A stretch of DNA of 64,000 nt from Symsagittifera roscoffensis (GCF_963678635.1 NC_087069.1:24852303-24916302); one strand, 5' to 3'; numbered from the stretch's first letter, positions 21,773 to 34,030 are shown. Made by a program: numbers and translations. Notes: generated by a model from the letters alone, not told the origin.

Positions 21773-24710
21773 GAAAAATTGACCTTTCAGCTGATCCCCC
21801 ATCAGACCAAAAATCTGAAATTAGTTTAGCTATTTTACAGGAAAATTAGACGCCAGTTACAAACGAACTAGTTTTTTTTCTATCCGAGAGAATAAAAACA
21901 ATAGCAAATTGGGTTTGTTTTTGTATACACGAGCCGAAATACTTCAACTACACAAATTTAAGTTCACGGGTTTCCATTTGATACTGGGTAAGACATCTAC
22001 CATATGCTTTAATGCTCTAAAGTTCTTAGCAAAACAAATATAACAATCAAATTGTAAAGGTATACGACTGTATTCAAATTTACAGGTTAAATTTCGACCG
22101 TTCGTTTCCGTAATTTTAACTAGATTTGCTTAGAATCAGTTGATTGTATTTTTCAGCTTGTTTTTTTGAAAAAAAAATTGTAGACAAAGCTATCCAGCTC
22201 AATATATACACTGAACAACCTTTTGGACAATAACTGTAGAGAAGAGAACTGTAAAGATGGGAACTTCAAAATTTGTGAAGTTTGTTTTTAATCTAAATAA
22301 TTGATAAAAAATTTATTAAAACGAAAAAGTCTCATCTCGGAAACTTAAAGCACTTGAGCAACTGTAGTTGGACGCAAAATTTGCAACTCCTCAAAGTTCT
22401 TTGAAATTAACGAACTACAGGGTTTGTACTTTCAAACTTTTTGAGTGCTTTTATACTGAAGAATCTAAAAATTTATGAACAATCACAAAAATTTCACATC
22501 TCATAAACTACATGGATTTTAGCGGCCATATTTGGAGGCAAGATTAGCAGTCTCTGAGATTACCCTAAGAGCACCCTTCTGCAGGGTTCGGGGTTTAAAG
22601 TTTTGTGAACGTTTTTAAATTTATGTTTCTGAAAGTTTTTTGAAAAACCACATAAAAGTCGAAATATTTCGTAAAACAAAAGGATGTGATCATTCATAAT
22701 TGGAGCTCAAAATTGAAACCCATGACGGAGTCCTGACAGTATCCCAATATAGGAAAGCTAACTAAACTTGATGAAATAAACGCTGAATACAAACTTGAGA
22801 ATTCCTTAACCATTGCCTTATACGATACAGCTTGAACGTGGAAAAATTTTATCGTTTAACGTGCATTAATAATACGTTGAAAAAAAATTAAAACAGAGAG
22901 ATAGTGAAGCCGGCATTTAAATTATAGAATAGATAATAACTTTTTAACTTTTTGGTTAGTTCTTTTGGTTTTCTTATAAAGGTAGTCCTGGTACAAAAGA
23001 TTTTTGTAAGAAAGATCCTGGTACAAAAAGTTTTTTTTTCAAAGAATTTCGCTGTTTAGTAATAAAAAGCAACACAAATGGGAGGCACAACTTAGAACGA
23101 CTCAATTAGAGATGCAATATGGATAGAGATAGAGATTCAACGTGTTAAAATACAATTATTTTAGATTTCATTTGTTTGCTACTTTGTTAATGGCTAAATG
23201 GTTTCTCTTAATTTTGAAATTTTTACGTCATATTTTTACGTAATTTTTATAAAAATTCGAATGTTTGACACAGAGGATGTTTGAAACTTCAGATGTTCGC
23301 ACCGCACCCGCTAAGGAACGCTATCATTTTTAAGTCAAGTTTTACCGCAAATTTTACTGCAGTTTTGGTTTGCAGATTCCTAGTAAAAGTAAACGATGAA
23401 GTGGAACTTACCTAATTTCAAACTTGCTAAATTACTGGCCGAAGGGTTTTCTGATAATGAAAAAACATTGAAAAGGTTGAAAATGAAATTTAGGTGTATT
23501 ATAACTCTCTTGATGTTCACTGCACAAACTGATCGATTAGTTATAAAAGCACGTTTATTTTACCAAAACTATATTTAGTCAAATGACATGCTGCATAGAA
23601 AACGAAAGAAGTTGAGGTAGAACAGTCTATCTAAAATCAATCTGAAAGTATTCGTAAGAGTAATATTGTTTACACAAATTATTATGTGGTAGAAAAAGCT
23701 CTGATTGCTTTGCAGAATGTTTCTCGTATGCAAACATCTTATCAAAAGAGCACGAAAATAGCTTTTTCTTTTACAACCATCAAAAAATTTAAAAAATTGA
23801 ATATGAGGTCGTTCATAGTCCATACCTAATACGTAGCGGCAAATTGATTAATTATTTTCTTAAAAACTTAAAGTTCTACAATTTCGCACTGAATAGTTAG
23901 GAGACCAACATTTTTTTCTGCAAAAAAATCTGACAAATCCAAGTTCGGAAAATTTTTTAAGTTCTTCTTGTAGCCAGATTTCTCTGCACAAAAAAAGGAT
24001 TTCGGAAAAAAACCAATTGAATGTACAGGGTTGGGGGGTTTCAAATTTTTTGAACGTTATTAAATTTAAGTTTCTGAAAATTTTTGAAAAACCACATAAA
24101 AATCGAAGTATTTCGTAAAGCAAAAGGATGTGATTATTCATCATTGGAGACAAAAATTGAAACCCATGAGGGAATCCTGACAGTATCCCACTATGTGAAA
24201 GCTAAATTAAATATGTTGAATTAAACGCTGAATACAAACTTGGAGAAAATTTTTTTAGTTCTTCTTCTAGCCACATTTCTCTGCACAAAAAAAGGATTTC
24301 GGAAAAAAACTAATTGCATATACAATTCTATCTTTTTGTCAATCACGTAGCTAGACACAGTCTTTTCACTCAAGAAGAAACAGAAATCAGAACTTGCGCT
24401 TTATGTGAAGCCAAGTATTCTTTTTGCTTTTTTTATGTAGTAAGATAAGTTTAAAGTCTCTCAAAAATTATGCCGCGAATATACAAATGCAAAAATTTTC
24501 GAGCAAAAATTTTTTCAGCCGTACACAAAAATCGTGGTGAAATCATGCGTGGAATTCAATTATTTTACTTCATGGAAAATCTCAACATGCAGTTTATCAG
24601 TAGGATTTTTGCCCCTTAACGTGCTGGTTTGCCAAACTGAATGCTATAATCAATTTTTTCTTAAGTGTAAAAATGCTATTCACAGGTTTTTTTAAACGAA
24701 AAAAGCTAGT
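21773..24710. repeat. Diverged tandem duplication, unit B with nested duplications
   Basis: Same order of blocks as unit A, interrupted by about 1 kb of extra sequence at ~22130-23180. Part of that insert (22585-22805; phrases AAACCACATAAAA and CCTGACAGTATCCCA) is repeated at 24025-24245. That second copy in turn splits a block beginning TCTCTGCACAAAAAAAGGAT, which therefore occurs at both 23980 and 24275. Several rounds of local duplication are implied. Confidence 0.8.
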
Positions 24711-25300
24711 CACACAAATTTATACAAAACAAATGCTGATCGTATAGTTATCAGACAATTTTCTTAACGTGTGCAATGCTTTTCCACAAGTGTGAACTCG
24801 AATGACTACCACTTTTGGTAGTCAACCTGTGAAAGTTTGAAAATACACTTGCTTAAAGTTGTAACTAACATTGATTTGATGTAAAGTTTGAATTTTGCAT
24901 CTATCAAGATAGGTAATTTCATCCACTTCTGTGAACGCGATTCCAATTTTGAGTTTCAAGCAAGAAAAAAAGTTATATAATATCAAAACTTGTTCATTTT
25001 TTTTACAAAAACCCAGGAGTCAAAGGATTTTTTATTATGAAAAACGTTCTAGTCATGCTTTTAGATGGAACAAAACTACCCACTACCTCGAAAAGGAAGT
25101 GAACGCAAAGAAAATTTGACTTTTTAGAAAAAATTGAAGTTTTGAGTTTAGAAGAAAAAAAATAAGCCCTTACAGTTGTTTTGGCTTCAGAGACAATTTA
25201 CGATTGTGCTATTGTGATAAAATTAACCAATTTGAGAAGATTGGATTAATAAGTAAATTTTTAATTCCGCTGGTAAAATTAAATTACACTTTGAAAACTT
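24711..25300. other. Non-coding stretch
   Basis: AT-rich, no gene. A short plus frame at 24931-25119 has no support. Confidence 0.45.
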
Positions 25301-25523
25301 CGCGTTTTTATAACCCTTACAATTTCGCTGTTCGATAGTAGAAATTGTCTTTCTTTTAGCAGTATAAATGCTCTGAATTTGAAAAGAAATCAAAGTCAAA
25401 CCACGAAAAATCACGTTTTTATAACCCTTACAATTTCGCTGTTCGATAGTAGAAATTGTCTTTCTTTTAGCAAAATAAATGCACTGAATTTGAAAAGAAA
25501 TCAAAGTCAAACCACGAAAAATC
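25301..25523. repeat. 111-bp tandem repeat, two copies
   Basis: Two nearly identical units 111 bases apart (CGTTTTTATAACCCTTACAA at 25303 and 25414), ending in TCAAACCACGAAAAATCA. 111 is a multiple of three, so a minus-strand frame of 144 codons (25223-25657) runs through both and shows a 37-residue internal repeat. A diverged relative lies at 61365-61475. I read it as a dispersed repeat family rather than a gene. Confidence 0.9.
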
Positions 25524-26309
25524 AAAAATGAGCGTGAACAATTTTTAAGATTTTTTCTTGAAAAAAAATCACCAATACCTAAATAAGAGTAATGATTACG
25601 TTCATGACTTTTAAAAACGAACTTAAATGTCTGAGTTGTTTTTGCCTGCATTTGCAAAAAAAGAAGTGATTGAGCAAGTGATTCTGAAACGGCAATTGTT
25701 TAGCTAAAACTTCAATTTTGAAGTCAAAAAAATCTGCGCTGTTTGTAAAAAAGAAGTCATGAACTAAACAAAAGAGACGGTAAAATGTAAATGTAATTTT
25801 CCGTTTTCAACCGATCTTTTAAACAAAATTTTCGTTTTTTCAATGGACGGAAATTGGAAAAGATGAACAGGATACAGGGCTAATTATTACCTAGTTAAAA
25901 TTATCAAGAATACCTGGTCACTATAAAACAAAAAAAAATATTTGCGCGAAAATTATGAAGGGATCTATTTTACGGTCTCAAAACGTTTCTAATGAAAAAA
26001 TATCCCGAAACAGTTTTTCAATTGGCTGACTACAACCAATAGTGCAAAAAGAAACAAAGGGATACAACCATTTTTAAACGTCATGCCTTGCTGCTTTTGC
26101 AAATCATCTATGTTTTTTGTTTTTAAAGCAAAACCCAGGCTTCGGCTAAACGAAATTCTTCAGTTTATTGAGTTATTCAGTGAAGGAAAACATTTTTCCG
26201 TTTCAGATGATATAACCACCGAAAAAACGGAAATTAAAAAGTGAATTCTAAAAAAAACATAACAAACTTCGCCTCTCGGGTTGACCATTCTACAAAAAAA
26301 ATCCATATC
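25524..26309. other. Non-coding left flank of the LTR element
   Basis: AT-rich host sequence with no recognised gene. Confidence 0.5.
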
Positions 26310-26313
26310 TTAG
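26310..26313. repeat. Target-site duplication TTAG, left
   Basis: TTAG directly precedes the inferred left LTR start and recurs directly after the right LTR end (40788-40791). Four-base duplications are usual for Ty3/gypsy integrases. A four-base match alone is weak, but it falls exactly where LTR ends, primer site and purine tract place the boundaries. Confidence 0.6.
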
Positions 26314-29300
26314 CGTAGAATATGAAATTCTAGGCTTACTTATGAAGCTTTTGGCCTCTTTCCTGTGATAAGGGCCGAATGTCCCTCACCCTGCTGAGGT
26401 CCCTCGGTTTGGGTACAATATTACAAATAAATGGCTTCGGAGCCATTCCGGCCGTGGTGAATTCCTGCTACATATAACCATTTGGCGGAGAAGTTGTTCT
26501 TCGCGGTTTTCGTAAACATGAACCCCAAGCAGCTAAGCAAGTAGGTGTAAGTCAGTTTCAACAATTCCCGGGTTGAAAGGGGGGGAAAAATTGTAATGAG
26601 ATGACTGTTCCCGTTGCTAATTGATCAATTCGGCTGGCAACCGCGTAGATTTGTACGGTTTACGTGTCAGCAAATAGTGAATGAAATCAAGAAAACAACT
26701 AGAATTTGGGCGGGCTCACTCAAGGGTGATCGGTTCGTGCGTTGTTAAGTTCACGTTGGGGCTGTACTCCGTTGATAACGGGTTATTGCCCATGCTGAGG
26801 TTAAACTTCCGGCACAACGTTTCCCTGGTGCTAAAACTAAAGTACCTCATCGGTGAACTAACGCTACCTGCCAGAAACGATAAAGTGTATGATTGGAAAG
26901 AGAAATGGATAAGGCCTTGCGGCGGAATGCATAACGGTCTTTTCGGGGCAAGTCGCTGAGCACGACTTCACGGTCGTTAGATCCCGCCTCAAGAAAAGCT
27001 ACAATTTTAGAATATTCAGAATATTTCATCTTAAAGAAATGTCGTTTTGCACACAAAATTACAACTCAAAATTCAAGCACGTGTAGCTGGAGTGATTTTT
27101 CGATAAAATAAGAAGGTACGTAAGCAATTAGTCACGCTTAAAGTAGATCAAGTTGGCAGAAATTGTCATTCCTCTTCCAAAAAAGAAAGTTTAAAAAAAA
27201 GGGTGAACCGCCCCCCCCCCCCCCCCCAAAAAAAAACGGAACTAAGAAAGCTAATGTTATGAAAATCAGAAGAGCGATACTAGAGATGATTTTACCCGAA
27301 ACATACAAAAAACGGGACCCCTCAGAACCTTGGGGGGCAAGTGATAACGGTCCCGGGAAGTGTAAATGGCCCTATCAGAACTCGGAAACTATCGGCAAAT
27401 CGGGCTCAAATTTTAGTAAGTTGTAGGCCTAGTTAAGGAAAGCTTAAGTTTGGAATCCCAGACTCCCATGATCCCCACTTCCGGTTTTATGCCCTAAGTA
27501 AACAAACCCACTCCTAAATTCCGGAAGTCATTTCTCGGCCACCAATGAGCGCAGGGAGCTGAAACTTAAAGGGATGATAGGTAATGACAAGATACATCTT
27601 GTATCATAATTTGAACCAAATCCGGTGGTTGGACCGTAAGCTATTAGCACTTAGAAAAACAACCCTTAGACCGGAAATAGGCAAACTACGCGAAATGATG
27701 ATCGGTGGCAAGATGATTTTATTGCGGCACTCGGCATAAGATACAAAACCTGAAAAAAGATCCCTTGTGAAAAAAACCCTCCGGCGATTCCTCCTTCCGA
27801 TGTTAAAAGTCTTTTTCCGGAAAAAGTGATAATGCGATATCTTGTGAAGTATTAATGGGATATGATTGAAACCGGGTAGTTAGGACTCCCATGAGAATCT
27901 GAACCCAAATATGGAAGTATGAACCCGGTTGACCCCTGGGTGACCTTAAGTTGACTTTTGGGAATTTTGACCCCAAAATTGCATGGAAAGACCCAATATT
28001 AACACCGGAAAGTGACGTATTCCCCAGCGCAACCCATGGAAATGAGAACAGGTCATGTTGCAAAAATTGGGGGCAAACTTATATAATGGAAACCAGAGCA
28101 GAAGCTGATAGATGTATAGCTTTTACATTGCAACCTTGGACTAGTGGATTTTAATTCAAAATTGACGGGGTCAATAAATAATGGGGTCAGTTTAGCTTGG
28201 CAAGTGATCTAATTATAGTATTTCAACTAGACTAAAGAAAAGTAGTCCCAGAGCAATCTGATAGTAATAGGACCACAGCATGTGAATTAAGTTTCCTAAA
28301 TAGTTTGAACGGATGGGGATTTTACATGGCTTCCCGGAGGTGACTTTTTGGTTTGATTTGACCCCTAATAGACAAACTACATGCCCATGATAGCTAGAAG
28401 GTCGGGATTGGAGTAGAGTACAGATAGAAATTTTAGATGCCTGAAATGTATTAGCTACCCATAAAAAGGGTCTACCCCTTCCCTTGGGAGGCAGGAACGT
28501 TAACGGAATAATTAAACTAAAGACCTTGGGAGGATTATTGAGTAAACATGCCATGGTTTGGAGGTTGAGTTGAACTCGAGGGCTGAGGTCACTGAGGTCA
28601 AGAATTAGTTGATTAGAATCGTACGACATTTGTTTCCTTGGTCAAACGTTGACAGCTACCGCATACCGGGTATCTAATAAGCGTGAAAAGATTGATAAAA
28701 GAAACCAAAATTGGCACGTCACAGAAGTGACAGGGTGAGGGATATAGCCTTAAAACATGTGCGGACGGGTGAGTTAAGCGGATTCCGGACTGATAGGGAA
28801 GGGCGTGACTTAACTAAAACTAAGTGTAAAGAAATATAAGGAATTGGAGGGTACCGGAGAGCCTGTAAGAGTCAGAAGAATTATTGCTAGCAAATCGTGT
28901 AGTTGGTTCTCGAAGTAAGAGAACAACTGTAGCAGAAAAAGTAGATACTTGCTTCTCGTCAGAGATTCTCTAGAGAGAATACTTCAGTATTAGCGGAGTT
29001 AGCTCAAAGTTAATTGCAGTTAGGCAATTAATGCTGATAAATCGCAGACCTTTTCCTTTTGATTTGATTTTTAGACAATAACTTGGCCACTCAGAGCCCT
29101 CTGTAATCAGACGTATAATCATCTGAATCAAATTACAATTAGAAGTTCTTGCGATTGTGTCGAGTAGACAAGACAGGCGGAAAAGCAATACACAAAAGGG
29201 GCAAGCAACAAAAAAAGTACAGGATTTTCGTCACCAAATCAACCCTTTCGGGATTGTAGAAAGTAGTGAATCTCAGTCGCCCCGCTGAATTCACTGCCAA

Positions 29301-29336
29301 AGGGCCAGCTTGCGAAGGAATCCCCTGAAAGTACTT
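26314..29336 (+). repeat. Left LTR, 3.0 kb
   Basis: Homologous to 38536-40787 and, in part, to 43742-45372. The start is read from the other copies (TGTACAATTT); here it is CGTAGAATAT, so the terminal TG has mutated. The end (AAAGTACTT) is an imperfect inverted match of the start, and is followed at once by a TGG primer-site sequence. This is the longest copy, including the ~770-base section that the right LTR has lost. In one ~150-base sample near 29000, roughly one base in ten differs from the right LTR, which suggests an old insertion. Confidence 0.85.
26847..27056 (-). pseudogene. Antisense fragment of an integrase zinc-finger gene in the LTR
   Basis: A 69-codon minus frame beginning MKYSEYSKIVAFLEAGSND, with PRKDRYAFRRKA and HTLYRF. 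Basic residues followed by a 'hydrophobic - LY' strand resemble the segment just before the H2C2 zinc finger in arthropod integrase-domain proteins related to KRAB-A-domain-containing 2-like genes. Here the frame ends at VALVHR because about 190 bases, present in the LTR copy at 43742-45372, are missing. It lies opposite to element transcription. An insertion into the LTR of an ancestor, or capture from another element, would explain it. Confidence 0.45.
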
Positions 29337-29354
29337 TGGCGCTCCTTGCTGGGC
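29337..29354 (+). promoter_or_regulatory. Primer-binding site candidate
   Basis: TGGCGCTCCTTGCTGGGC sits immediately after the left LTR. TGG is the complement of the tRNA CCA end, as required for minus-strand priming. I cannot assign the tRNA species without a tRNA set. Confidence 0.6.
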
Positions 29355-29415
29355 TAATTCAGGATTGCAGTTGCTTAGTGTGTGCTGCTAATTGACGACG
29401 CGGGCTTAATACATT

Positions 29416-30425
29416 ATGGAAGAACAGGAAAGGCAGCTGATTGCCGAAGCGGCAATTGTAGCAGCGAACGCGCTGTACAGACAACAAGGCGTATTTGGAT
29501 TCGGGACATTACGGCCGGATCGTTTTCCTTCCAGTACCTATCAGAACCGGGTAGACTCGCTTGGGTCCCAGACGCCAACCGCTGGGAGGACGATCAGGAC
29601 AGGATGGCCCTGCCAACCACTTTGACGAGCTGGGATTGAACGAGTATACAAGTATGCCTGTCCACTTTTGAGAAGAGATCGAGGGCTTTGACGAGCCAAC
29701 GTTGGCTACGATGCTCGCCAAGCTTGATCACAGGATGATGCTGTTTCAGACGCATGCAAGCTCCCGAGCGGAGTTCGAAAGTTTTTTGCAAGGCAAAAAA
29801 GAGGGTCTTAGGGAGTTATCCAGACGATTCCGGTCCCTTGGGGATGTAGCCAGTGTGAACATCGGAGCCCAAGCTGGAGATGATATGAACGGTGAGCAAT
29901 TTATCGACGGGCTGTTTGATGAGGAGGTCCAAGACCAGCTCTTGCGGGAGGATTTGGGGAGCCTCGCTCGGGCCGTTGCTCGGTCTCAAGCCCTGGAGCC
30001 AGTCAACAAGACGTCACAGGCCAGAAACACAAAGAGGCTGCATTTCGCGAGAATGGCCCGAGAGTGTACCAGAGCAGGGGGCAGAGACGAGTCGCGGTGC
30101 TAGTGGACAGATCATTCGGCTGCCACTTGTGGGGGCCGATTCGGAACGACAGCAGCCGGGCACTGACCCCCGAATTGACCAAATGGTGAGTGTTCAGAGT
30201 GATCTTCTGACACATATGTGACTTCTAGGATGGGTAGGTTTGTCAATTCTATTATTTCAAATCCAACGACCTCGGCAGCTCTTTGACTCTTATTCCTTCC
30301 AGAACCGTCGGAGCTACCAGAATAGTGGAACCGGACGTTACGGGGTACCTCGTGTCAACTGCTATGCATGTGGCCAGCCAGGACACTTCGCGAAGGAATG
30401 CTCCAGAAGACGGCGGACCATTTAA
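29416..30425 (+). pseudogene. gag: gag (capsid and CCHC nucleocapsid), frameshifted
   Basis: The first ATG after the primer site begins MEEQERQLIAEAAIVAANAL. Phase changes are needed near 29520-29560 and 29640-29700. The capsid-like section (about 29670-30060) has the gypsy-type pattern of a charged helix, ELSRRFRSLGDVA, then EQFIDGL and LLREDLGSLARAV. A second break lies near 30060-30240. The nucleocapsid knuckle CYACGQPGHFAKEC is intact at 30360-30401 (C-x2-C-x4-H-x4-C) and is followed by a run of arginines. Gag would form the particle and bind RNA. The N-terminal half of the capsid looks shortened compared with typical gypsy Gag. Not functional here. Confidence 0.8.
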
Positions 30426-30656
30426 ACTACCAAGGGCCGGGACAGTGAGCGGATCCCGAGGAGGTTTCGTCCCGGCCGACTTAAAAAACCAACAATCAAG
30501 TGGTAGGAGTCCCCCTTCCAGCCGCTCTACCCAACAAACCCCGAAATCTCAGATGCCCCCTCGGATTCTGCAACGCAACGACAGGACGACTGGATCGGAG
30601 CAAGCGCAGTCACTTTTTCATCAACCCCAACCCCCACCGCGGCAGTTTCTAAACAG

Positions 30657-30953
30657 ATGTCCAGTATCCAGTGCCAGACGGAGATATCATTGGAGCTCGC
30701 TGGCGTATGTCAAGTACCCGAAGCACCTTTCGGATTAATAGCAGACGCTCGTGTCGGAGGAACTCCACTGAGAGCGTTAGTCGACACTGGGGCTATCATC
30801 AAACTTATCCGGAGCGATGTTTACAGCAAACTGACAGCTGCACCAGCCCTCCGGACGTACAAGGGGTCCCTGGAGACAGCGGACGGACCTCCGGTCAATG
30901 TTGACGGCTGGATTACAACTAACCTGGAGCTCGGGTCGATGGTTCCTGGTTAA
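30657..30953 (+). pseudogene. pol: pol: aspartic protease segment
   Basis: 98-codon frame containing the retropepsin active-site motif: ALVDTGAIIKLI, catalytic Asp at 30783-30785 and DTGA at 30783-30794. The usual small residue after DTGA is replaced by Ile-Ile, so the flap-side geometry may be altered. The upstream context (EISLELAG, then FGLIADARVGG) fits the start of gypsy proteases. It lies ~380 bases after the nucleocapsid, in the same phase as the CCHC knuckle but separated from it by stops. The frame ends at 30953, before the reverse transcriptase. Confidence 0.75.
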
Positions 30954-31191
30954 AGGCGGAGGTGATCCTTGGTATGAGATCACTCAAGGAGTAAGAGTGT
31001 TCATTGGACTTCCACTGCGACAACTTGTGGACGGGACCGAAAGAAGGATCATTAGTCCCCTTACAATACGAACCACTACGTGCCACGTCTCCGGGGCCCT
31101 CAGTAGTCCCAGACTCCCAAAACCCAGTAGCAGACGCCACGGAAACTCTACCCCAGCAGAAGAATGCAAAGACTTGACAGAGAGGATCATT

Positions 31192-31262
31192 TTGTCCAGG
31201 TGATCAGTATCGAATGGAGGGCTGGACAGAAGAAGATCTTTTTGTCCAGGTGATCAGTATCA
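31192..31262. repeat. Short duplication inside pol
   Basis: TTTGTCCAGGTGATCAGTATC occurs at 31193 and 31242, about 49 bases apart, between protease and RT. The duplication (with a stop in the first copy) probably arose by slippage and adds to the inactivation. Confidence 0.8.
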
Positions 31263-31302
31263 GGGATGAGGTCGACCTCTCCAAGCGCAAGCGGAACGCC
31301 AC

Positions 31303-31990
31303 TTGGAAGAAGATGTTCAGAAGATCTTGGAGTTGGTTGCGCCCTTTGTGACGGGGGCTGAGAAAAATAGACCCCTAGAACTCATCCGATCGCACAGGGA
31401 CGTGTTCTCCCTCACCGATGTAGAGCTGGAGCAGGCAAATCTAGTTACCCATCGGATTGACACGGGGGATACGGGCCCCATCAAAATTCCCTCTCCTCGA
31501 GCCTCTCCGGCAAAGATGCCAATTATCCGAGAGGAGGTGCAGAGCATGTTGGATAAAGGAGTAATTCAGCCGCTCAAAAGTCCCTACAGTTGGCCAATTG
31601 TCCTACAGAAGAAGAAAGAAGGAAGCTGGCAGTTTTGTGTGGACTATAGGAAGTTGAACGCTGTGACGATCAAAGATAAGTTTCCAATCCCTGATACAAC
31701 AGACCTTCGACGTTTTGAAAGGAAAGAAATACTTTTAGTCCCTAGATTTGGCCAGTGGTTATGATCGACACAAGACTGCATTAGTCACCCCCGATGGAGG
31801 ATTCTACGAGTATCTAATGATGCCCTTTGGATTGTCCAACGCTCCAGGGACTTTCTAACGGCTGATGAACGAAATGTTTCGGGTGCACTTGTAGAAGTGG
31901 GCTCTGGTATTCCTGGATGACGTTCTAGTCTGCAGTCAGTCAGACGAGAGTCATTTTGCTCACCTCTGGGCAACCTTTCAACTCTTGAGA
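31303..31990 (+). pseudogene. pol: pol: reverse transcriptase, frameshifted
   Basis: The N-terminal part (31303-31764) carries the standard gypsy sequence leading into the polymerase fingers: VIQPLKSPYSWPIVLQKKKE, then FCVDYRKLNAVTIKDKFPIP. A frameshift near 31700-31740 moves the palm into another phase, where [20 protein letters not shown] and the catalytic FLDD (31910-31921, F-x-D-D form of Y-x-D-D) can be read. A TAA follows APGTF and a TAG lies shortly before FLDD. The catalytic aspartates are intact, but the frame is not. Confidence 0.85.
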
Positions 31991-31997
31991 GCAGCCA

Positions 31998-32700
31998 TTG
32001 GAACTAAAACCGAAGAAATGCAGGCTGATGCAGAGGGAGGTCACCTATTTGAGCCACATTATTGGAAGTGAGGGGATCCAAGTCGATCCGAAAACGGCAG
32101 AGGCAGTCACCAACTGGCCATTTCCATCAACCGTGAAGGGATTGAGATCTTTCCTAGGCTTCTGCAATTACTACTGCCGGTTTGTGAGAGACTTTGCCGG
32201 TATAGCAAGTCGCTTGTCTTCACTGTCGAAGAAAAAGGTGCCATTTGTGTGGACAGACGAATGCCAGGCAGCCTTTGAACGTCTCAAGAGAGCTAATCAC
32301 GGCCTCTGTATTGAAGTTTCCCGATTACAATGGCAGCTTCATAGTAGATACCGACGCGAGTAACACCAGTCCTGGGGCAATACTTCTAATATCATCCAGG
32401 GGGAAGAACGACCCCTAGTGTACGCCAGCCGCGTTCTCTCAAAGACCGAAACCAATTATTCAACAACAAAGTGTGAAGCTCTGGCAGTAGTCCAAGCAGT
32501 CAAGTGGTTTCAACCCCATACTTGGTGTGTAAAATTCGTTCTCCAGACGGATCACTAAAGCTTGCAGTGGTTCTTCAAGCAAAAAGAGCCGGATAGAATG
32601 ATGTTCAGGATGCAGCAGCAGCTGCAAGAGTTTGATTTCGAAGTTGTTAACCGAGCGTGAGCCAAGCATGGAAACGCGGATGGTCTCTCGAGAATGATAG
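31998..32700 (+). pseudogene. pol: pol: RT connection and RNase H, frameshifted
   Basis: 31998-32363 encodes the thumb and connection (KPKKCRLMQREVTYLSHII, GLRSFLGFCNYYCRFVRDFA, LKRANHGLCIEV). RNase H then changes phase: FIVDTDAS at 32338-32361 holds the first catalytic Asp; TKCEALAVVQAVKWF carries the Glu; QTDH the next Asp; and HGNADGLSR (near 32665-32691) the last. Stops occur after TDH and before AKHGNADG. All four acidic positions are present, so decay is by scattered single changes rather than loss of the domain. Confidence 0.8.
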
Positions 32701-32999
32701 AAAAGGGACCAGATTGGCTACCTGGCGAAAAAGAGGAGGCATTTGGTCCCTGTCCACAGGCGATTACACTCGAAGAGGCCTTGAGAAGGGTTGGCCGGCC
32801 TGAGAGAGATATTGTAGCTATTCTCAGCGACGGCGAGTCACAAGAAGACAATGTGGCAGTTTCCTGGGAACGTGCAACCCTTGAGATTTCTTCTCTTCAA
32901 AAAGAGGATGAGTCGATAGCTCGAGTATTCTACTGGGCCGAACTGGATGGAGAATCTGGCGATATGTCATCATTGGGACGAACTTCATCCCAAAGGAGC

Positions 33000-34030
33000 A
33001 AGCAATCCAGTACGGACCCGAGTTGCTGACATATTGGACAAGATGGAACGAGCTGACTTGGTTCCCAAAGGACGATTCCCGACCTGTACTTCAGACGGTA
33101 GTCCCATAGTAGGACGCAAAAAGATACTTAGTCAGTTACATTTGTCTCAGACCAGCGAGGGTCATTTCGCGGCACTAGCAATTCTAGCAAAAGACTCTAG
33201 TGGAGATACGACAGCAGTTCTGGTGGCCATCGATGAGGACAGACGTTGAAAACAAGGTCCAGTGGTGCCTAACATGTGCGGGACGCAGCACTGGAGGAAA
33301 AAAAGAGTTGCTGGGCTGGTGCCATTTAAAGTGGGGATTCGGTTCAACACGGTCACAGCAGACATCTTGGGACCCATGACACTTGCAACCCAGACGAGGG
33401 AGAAGCATATCTTGGTCATGACGGATTTGTTCACTAAAAATGAAGTCACTGTACCACTAGTGTCCACAGACTCGGCGGAGGTAGCCCGAGAGATAGTGGA
33501 GAATTGGGTGCTGAAGTTCGGGGCACCCAATGTGCTGCATACGGATCAGGGAAAGAACTTTGGAAGCAGTCTCATCCTCGAGATGTGCAGACTCTTAGGG
33601 ATAGACAAGTCCCGGACCTTCCCTATCACCCTCAGGGAAATGGCCAAGTGGAGCGTCATAATAGGGTGATTGCCGAAGACATTTCAAAATACTGTGCGGA
33701 CAATCCAAAGACGTGGGACACCGTGCTACCCCATTTCCATTTCGTGTACAACACTACAATGCAAAGAACGAAGGGGGCCACACCTTCCAATCTGGTACAA
33801 AGAGTTCACGGCCAACCCTACTCCATTGGAGACAAGGTTTGGGTGTGGGCCAAAAAGAAGATCCTTGGGTCGTCCTGGCAAAAGTCTGGGCAAAAGTTAA
33901 ATACAAGTTCGCGAAGCTAACCACACCAGGCAAGACATGGTTCCTACACTTCAACATACTGGAACCCTATGTAGAGGAAGAATCCCGACCTGATGAGGCT
34001 ATATCCAGCAAACGCCCGACACCTTTTTGA
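33000..34030 (+). pseudogene. pol: pol: DD35E integrase, frameshifted
   Basis: The zinc-binding part shows His residues near 33139-33167 (LHLSQTSEGHF) and CLTC at about 33267-33278, in two phases. A run of A's near 33302 marks a further frameshift. Core residues: Asp at 33361-33363 (TADILGP), Asp at 33544-33546 (HTDQGKNF) and Glu at 33651-33653 (QVERHN). The last pair are 107 bases apart where D-35-E needs 108, so exactly one base is missing between them. The C-terminal part continues as FVYNTTMQRTKGATPSNLV and VHGQPYSIGDKVWVW, with a segment of the usual sequence apparently deleted between them. Confidence 0.85.

Noticed and set aside
30919-31203. Minus-strand and alternate-phase frames across the pol region
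   Set aside because: Shadows in GC-richer DNA; the plus-strand motifs of protease and RT account for the region.
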